From assembly GCF_000264905.1 (NCBI RefSeq), contig NW_006763139.1, positions 1,032,313-1,096,312 on the forward strand: DNA of 64,000 nucleotides, in the 5' to 3' direction. Below, piece by piece: positions 60,101 through 64,000 of this stretch. A model generated the notes under the pieces. That model saw only the letters and a list, made by a program, of their open reading frames with translations, was not told the origin of the DNA and made no database searches. Source of the DNA: Stereum hirsutum FP-91666 SS1. Its lineage: Eukaryota; Basidiomycota; Agaricomycetes; Russulales; Stereaceae. The first letter of the stretch is position 1. Each line of letters opens with the position of its first letter. Made by a program: the position numbers and the translations under genes.

Positions 60101-60684
60101 TCTTCCCAAAGCAGGAACACGTCGACGAGAACCCGTTCACGGTGCCGTCACCCACTAAACGCCCCTACATCGCCCTCGTCATGGACCTCGGCGTACAAAA
60201 CCCCCTACCTGCACACGCTCAGTTCCCTATCGAAAACTCCGTTGAGAAGTTCCAGAAGAACCTTTTGGCAGGGGGTACCATTGGTGCGGTCGCGGCTGCA
60301 GCGCAGGGACCGGTTGCCCCGCGAACACCGTCGAAGTTATATGCTGGATCTCGTGTCTCAGCCACAGTTGGAACGAGAAGCACAGCGCCGACACCGCAAA
60401 ACACACATCCACGGTATTCAATATACGCATCGGGCTGCTCTGACACAGTCTACAACGTCATAGAGCCCAATGATCGAACGAAATATCAGCAGTTGCTCGG
60501 TCAGGACCATCTCCTTGCCGAACATCCCCGCCCACACACTGTGCCCGACGTTCTTAACCTGAAGCCGTTTTGGCTTATCGGAGAGGAATGCTATTCGTGG
60601 TACAACAGTCCACGCCTAAACGGCAAGGATCAACGCGACAGGCAACCTGACGGAATACGTGTCCCGCGGTTCGGAGAGCCTTGA
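57148..60684 (+). CDS. Large P-loop NTPase with putative C-terminal PD-(D/E)XK-type nuclease (CRN/RHS-like), 995 residues
   Basis: Eleven exons were joined by eye: 57148-57505, 57558-57623, 57663-57689, 57752-57970, 58038-58309, 58362-58406, 58459-58506, 58575-58604, 58648-59117, 59178-59487 and 59542-60684. They total 2988 nt in one frame. A variant Walker A motif, AAVIQSSGGGKSRMVDE (Lys about 198), has Gln where the first Gly is usual. Walker B is KLVLYFDEAHELTE (Asp405, Glu406). A sensor-like strand follows (LFVLFLSTLSHVAQFAPP), then FMARFGRPLF and a helical region (RGEVVARALIIEAYDRATRR). Near the C-terminus MIDIILPILL and AFIQVKDK place Asp760, Gln783 and Lys785 in the spacing of a PD-(D/E)XK nuclease with a Q-x-K form. 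From memory, this layout matches a family greatly expanded in Agaricomycetes and related in plan to Crinkler/RHS NTPases. Cellular role unknown. All Walker residues except the first Gly are intact. Confidence 0.7.
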
Positions 60685-60989
60685 AGCGAACTATGAGGGC
60701 GGGTGAAGAGGCCTGAATTGATGATGATGATGATGTTTCATGTAACGTAAAACGGAGAAAAATCCTTGTATTGCATTGTGTTCTGTAAGGAGGATGGGAA
60801 TACAACTGGTCATGTTCTTACACGAATATCAAAACAGCAGACATGCACGTAGAACAGTGATGCGGAGGAGTTGCTACACGGATGCAGTGGGGATCAAGAT
60901 AGGGTAGAGCAGGATGTGGGGTGCGATGCAGAGCATGAGGTGGACCAAGAATTGTGTGGCGTCGTAGTGAAAAGATGAACGTAGTATCT
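60685..60989. other. Convergent 3' region between the NTPase gene and eIF5B
   Basis: 305 bp between two stop codons on opposite strands. A short GAT-repeat stretch sits near 60720-60735. No other feature. Confidence 0.45.
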
Positions 60990-63900
60990 TCAAGGGATGT
61001 TGAGGCGCTGCAAGGAAACGATGTTGGGTCTGTATTCTCGAAAGAGAAAGGAAGTTAAGAAAACGTACTGGCTTGAGCGCCTTAATGAGCAACCATTCGT
61101 CGTTGGAGACATCTTGCTTGAATGAAGTCTACATGGTTGTGATTAGTCCAGAGCCCACTTGCTATAGATCCAACGTTGAAGAGAACTCACCTTCAAGACA
61201 TCAATACTCTGCCGCGAGATCTTACTGTAAAGCTCGTCCTTATCGTCGAAGTGACGACCAAACATCTTCGCTGACTGGTACACAGCATGTTCGATCTTCA
61301 CGGCAACACCACCGCCAGCCTGAGACTTCTTGACGATCTGTGGGAGGGCGAGGAACCAATCATTATGCGAACGACACCATGTAAGAAGCGAAACATGAAC
61401 AAACCTCCATGTTCTTGTGGTTGATTTCCAAGGATGTGCTGGGAAGCAGGCGTGAGCAACCACAGGCTCTCTGGAATATCAAGCGACTTACATTTTCCCA
61501 AGATCGATGATATCCTTCGCACCAGTTACAGGATCGGTCTTGATGACACAAATCGGCGTGCCCACACGCAACGTACCATCAAGAATATCAACACCCAAGA
61601 TGATAGGATCCCGTTTACAGAAACAAGCGATGATCTTCAGTCGACAGGGCCACACTGCAATGGGTGCCGCATCTTTCCTCTTGGCCTCAAGAATTTCCGC
61701 GTTGTAGGCGGTGAACGCGTCGAACAGGTGGTAAATGATGTCAGCTGGGCAAGAGCACGAAATAAGAGGATATTAGAAAACGAGACAAGGCAAAGCGCCG
61801 TGAGAACAGACCTTTGAACAACCGAATGCCCATCTCTTCAGCCATCCTCTCCGCATCCTTGTCCACAGTGACATCAAAGCAAAGGATACAGGCCAACTCT
61901 CTCGCCTTCTCCAACATCGTACCAGCGCGCATCACGTCCTTCTTATGCACAGGCCCGATATTGATACCCGACACCGGAATCTTGCTGGATTTGAGGAAAT
62001 CAAGCAGAGCCTCGAGTGAACCGAGGGTGCTGGCTTGTACGCATACACCACGCCCAGACTTGTCGATCGAATTCAGAAGAGACGTGAGGTCGGACATTAC
62101 TTCTTCGCGGAGGTCGTCTTCGTCATCGTCGGGACCAACAACGAGAAGTCGGGAACCGGCGATAGCTTTTTCGAGTTCTGGAGCGACAACCTTGACTCCC
62201 AAAGCGGCCTTGACTTCTTTATGATGGACGTATGACGACTATTGAACATCTTGTCAGTCACGAACAGAGTGTGGCAAAATGATATAACCAACTTTGATGC
62301 GAAGTTCGCGAAGCGGCTGGGGCGTCAACAGTGCACGAACTTGTGTGACGATGGGTCCGTTCAACCCACAAACCACGATTTTGTCTCCTTCCCTCAGGAT
62401 ACCATTCGACAAGACGACATCGATAGTCGTTCCCAGGCCTTCGATGACCTTGACCTCGAGCACCGTACACTCGAGCTCCGAGAGGTACATCAAGCGGTCG
62501 CTCATGCGCTGTTGCGTGAGGTTAATGAGCAGCATGATCATGTCGGGAATACCTTCTCCAGTGATAGCAGATGTGGGCACGAGGGAGACGTTGCGGGCGA
62601 AGCTCTTGTTGTCGTAGTAAAGGACTGCGTTCAGACCTTGTTCAGCAAAAGCTAATGTCGTCCTCTGGACACGCTCCTCGAATTCGCGCTGAACAGAGCG
62701 TTTCTGCTTCGCCAGCGATTCTTGGAACGCACCATCCGGCGTAGGTTCCCAGCCGTAGATACGATCAATCTGAATGGTGTGAAGCGGTAAACTCCAAGAC
62801 AGCGCGAGAGTAGTGGAAATCTCACCTTATTCAGTGCCACAATGAATGGCGTCTTCCGATCTCTAAGTAAGCGAAGTGACTCTAGGGTTTGAGGTTCAAG
62901 GCCGTGCTGAAAGCGCCGTCAGCGAGGGTCGTGACTTTTGGTTCGAGTTGACAACGCGTACCATGATGTCGACAACCAAGATGGCGATGTTACACAGAGA
63001 ACTTCCACGGCTCCGCAAGTTGGTGAACGATTCGTGACCAGGTGTATCGATAATCAAGAGACCAGGAACCTTGTAGTCGAACTTGTTGTCCTATGAAACT
63101 CTTTTGGTTAAGGATGCCTTCAGCCTCGCGACTAGGGATGACTCACTTTGTTGAGCACAGCGGTCTTCGTTTTGATGGCCTCAAGCGGGAAGTACGTAGC
63201 ACCGATTTGCTGGGTGATACCACCAGCTTCACCTTCTTGTACGTTCGTTTGACGAATCTAGGAGCAATGCATCAGTGTGTGTGGTAGCCACAAAGAGGGC
63301 CATTATTTACCTTGTCCAAGAGTTTTGTCTTACCGGTATCGACGTGGCCTAAGATACAGCATATGGGGCTCCGCAAGTCGTCCTTGTTCCTAGCAGCCAA
63401 CGCTGCTTCGTGGGCTTTCACTTTCCGAGCAGCTGCCTCCGCCTTCTTCTGAGCGGCCAACTTCTGGGCGTTCGTCATTTCCTCGTCTGACGAAGACTCA
63501 TCGGAGTCATCGTCGGAATCCTCCTCAGATGAGTCTTCATCCGAGTCCGAATCTGCGTCCGAATCTTCCTCTGAGGATTCGTCGGAAGCTGGTGTGGCAG
63601 CCTTGGCTTTCACCGCTGATGCTGCTTTGCCGTTCGCAGCTTTATCAGGTGCTGAAGACGCAGCCTTTGTAGGTGCCTGTGGTGCTGGAGATGTAGATTT
63701 GGCCGAAGGTTTTGCAGCTCCGTTAGCTACGGTCGATAGTGAGCGTTTTATATTCAGAAGTTTAAAAAAGTATCCATACCCTTTGTATGAGCAGGCACAG
63801 GCTTGGCTACAGGTTTTGGTGCCTCTTCCTCGTCGCTAGGATCGTCCCAAGAATCTTTGATGTCTGCGGCTGCCTTTTCACCCTCATCGCTCGAGGCGTC

Positions 63901-64000
63901 CCAGTCACTCTTGACATCGTCGGCAACTTGCTTCGCCTCGACCTTCGGAATCTCAACCTTGGACGCTGGCGTAGGCTCAGCTTCGAGTTCCTTCGGTGGC
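60990..64000 (-). CDS. Translation initiation factor eIF5B (Fun12), 3' part, start lies beyond the window
   Basis: Ribosome-dependent GTPase that joins the 60S subunit to the initiation complex. At the right edge the acidic/Lys-rich N-terminal region is visible, including a Ser/Asp/Glu tract (about 63590-63480). The GTPase domain follows: G1 [15 protein letters not shown] (about 63350), switch [18 protein letters not shown]3 [20 protein letters not shown] and G4 FIVALNKIDRIYGW. Domain II shows [20 protein letters not shown]. Domain III shows [20 protein letters not shown] and [17 protein letters not shown]. Domain IV has [20 protein letters not shown] and [10 protein letters not shown]. The last exon, after an intron from 61070 to 61008, encodes RLNIP and stops at 60990. 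About ten short introns. No break is seen. Confidence 0.94.

Overview
The window reads as nuclear DNA of a filamentous basidiomycete, most likely an Agaricomycete. The genes are close together on both strands and are cut by many short introns, mostly 43-75 nt with GT..AG ends. The families fit a mushroom-forming fungus: a Bem1 scaffold, a Pho80-type cyclin, a cytochrome b5/acyl-CoA dehydrogenase fusion, F-box proteins, and an NTPase family that I recall as expanded in these fungi. One run of N (46599-46746) shows this is a draft assembly. Gene models were spliced by eye. Where the exons could be fixed, the summed coding length is a multiple of three.

Layout. 1-292: 5' end of ribosomal protein uL2 (-). 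1775-5515: prolyl oligopeptidase (-). 5985-6237: unknown 69-residue protein (+). 6450-7916: mitochondrial FAD/folate-type carrier (+). 7917-10648: no confident gene. 10649-14989: 1261-residue SS18/Snf11-like SWI/SNF subunit, very rich in Gln, Gly and Met (+). 16523-18860: cytochrome b5-acyl-CoA dehydrogenase fusion (+). 19208-21083 (+) and 21551-23047 (-): convergent F-box genes. 23495-27083: cap-binding protein CBP80 (-). 27793-29329: UDP-sugar transporter of the UAA family (+). 29915-31587: Pho85-type cyclin (-). 32436-33236: tRNA adenosine deaminase Tad2 (-). 33496-34296: mitochondrial IF-3 (+). 34441-37788: large intronless mitochondrial PPR-like protein (-). 38225-38572: unknown 98-residue protein (-). 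39221-40890: uroporphyrinogen decarboxylase (-). 42269-45449: Bem1-like polarity scaffold with a 1.17 kb intron (-). 45450-50363: gene-poor block with a 0.62 kb direct repeat around the N gap. 50364-53779: NOT3/NOT5 subunit of CCR4-NOT (+). 54194-56365: 5'-truncated non-LTR reverse transcriptase (+). 57148-60684: 995-residue variant P-loop NTPase with a possible C-terminal nuclease domain (+). 60990-64000: C-terminal part of eIF5B (-).

Most of the window is housekeeping, with many genes for RNA and translation (uL2, CBP80, Tad2, mIF-3, PPR, NOT3, eIF5B). They look like scattered neighbours rather than an operon-like unit. Convergent pairs have closely spaced 3' ends (PPR and mIF-3, 144 bp), and divergent pairs share short promoters (Tad2 and mIF-3, 259 bp).

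The accessory part is 45.4-60.7 kb. It holds the repeat-flanked gap, the retroelement relic and the NTPase-nuclease candidate. The last of these is the best candidate for unusual biology: its layout resembles the CRN/RHS-type NTPase effectors of eukaryotes, and it lies just downstream of a retroelement.
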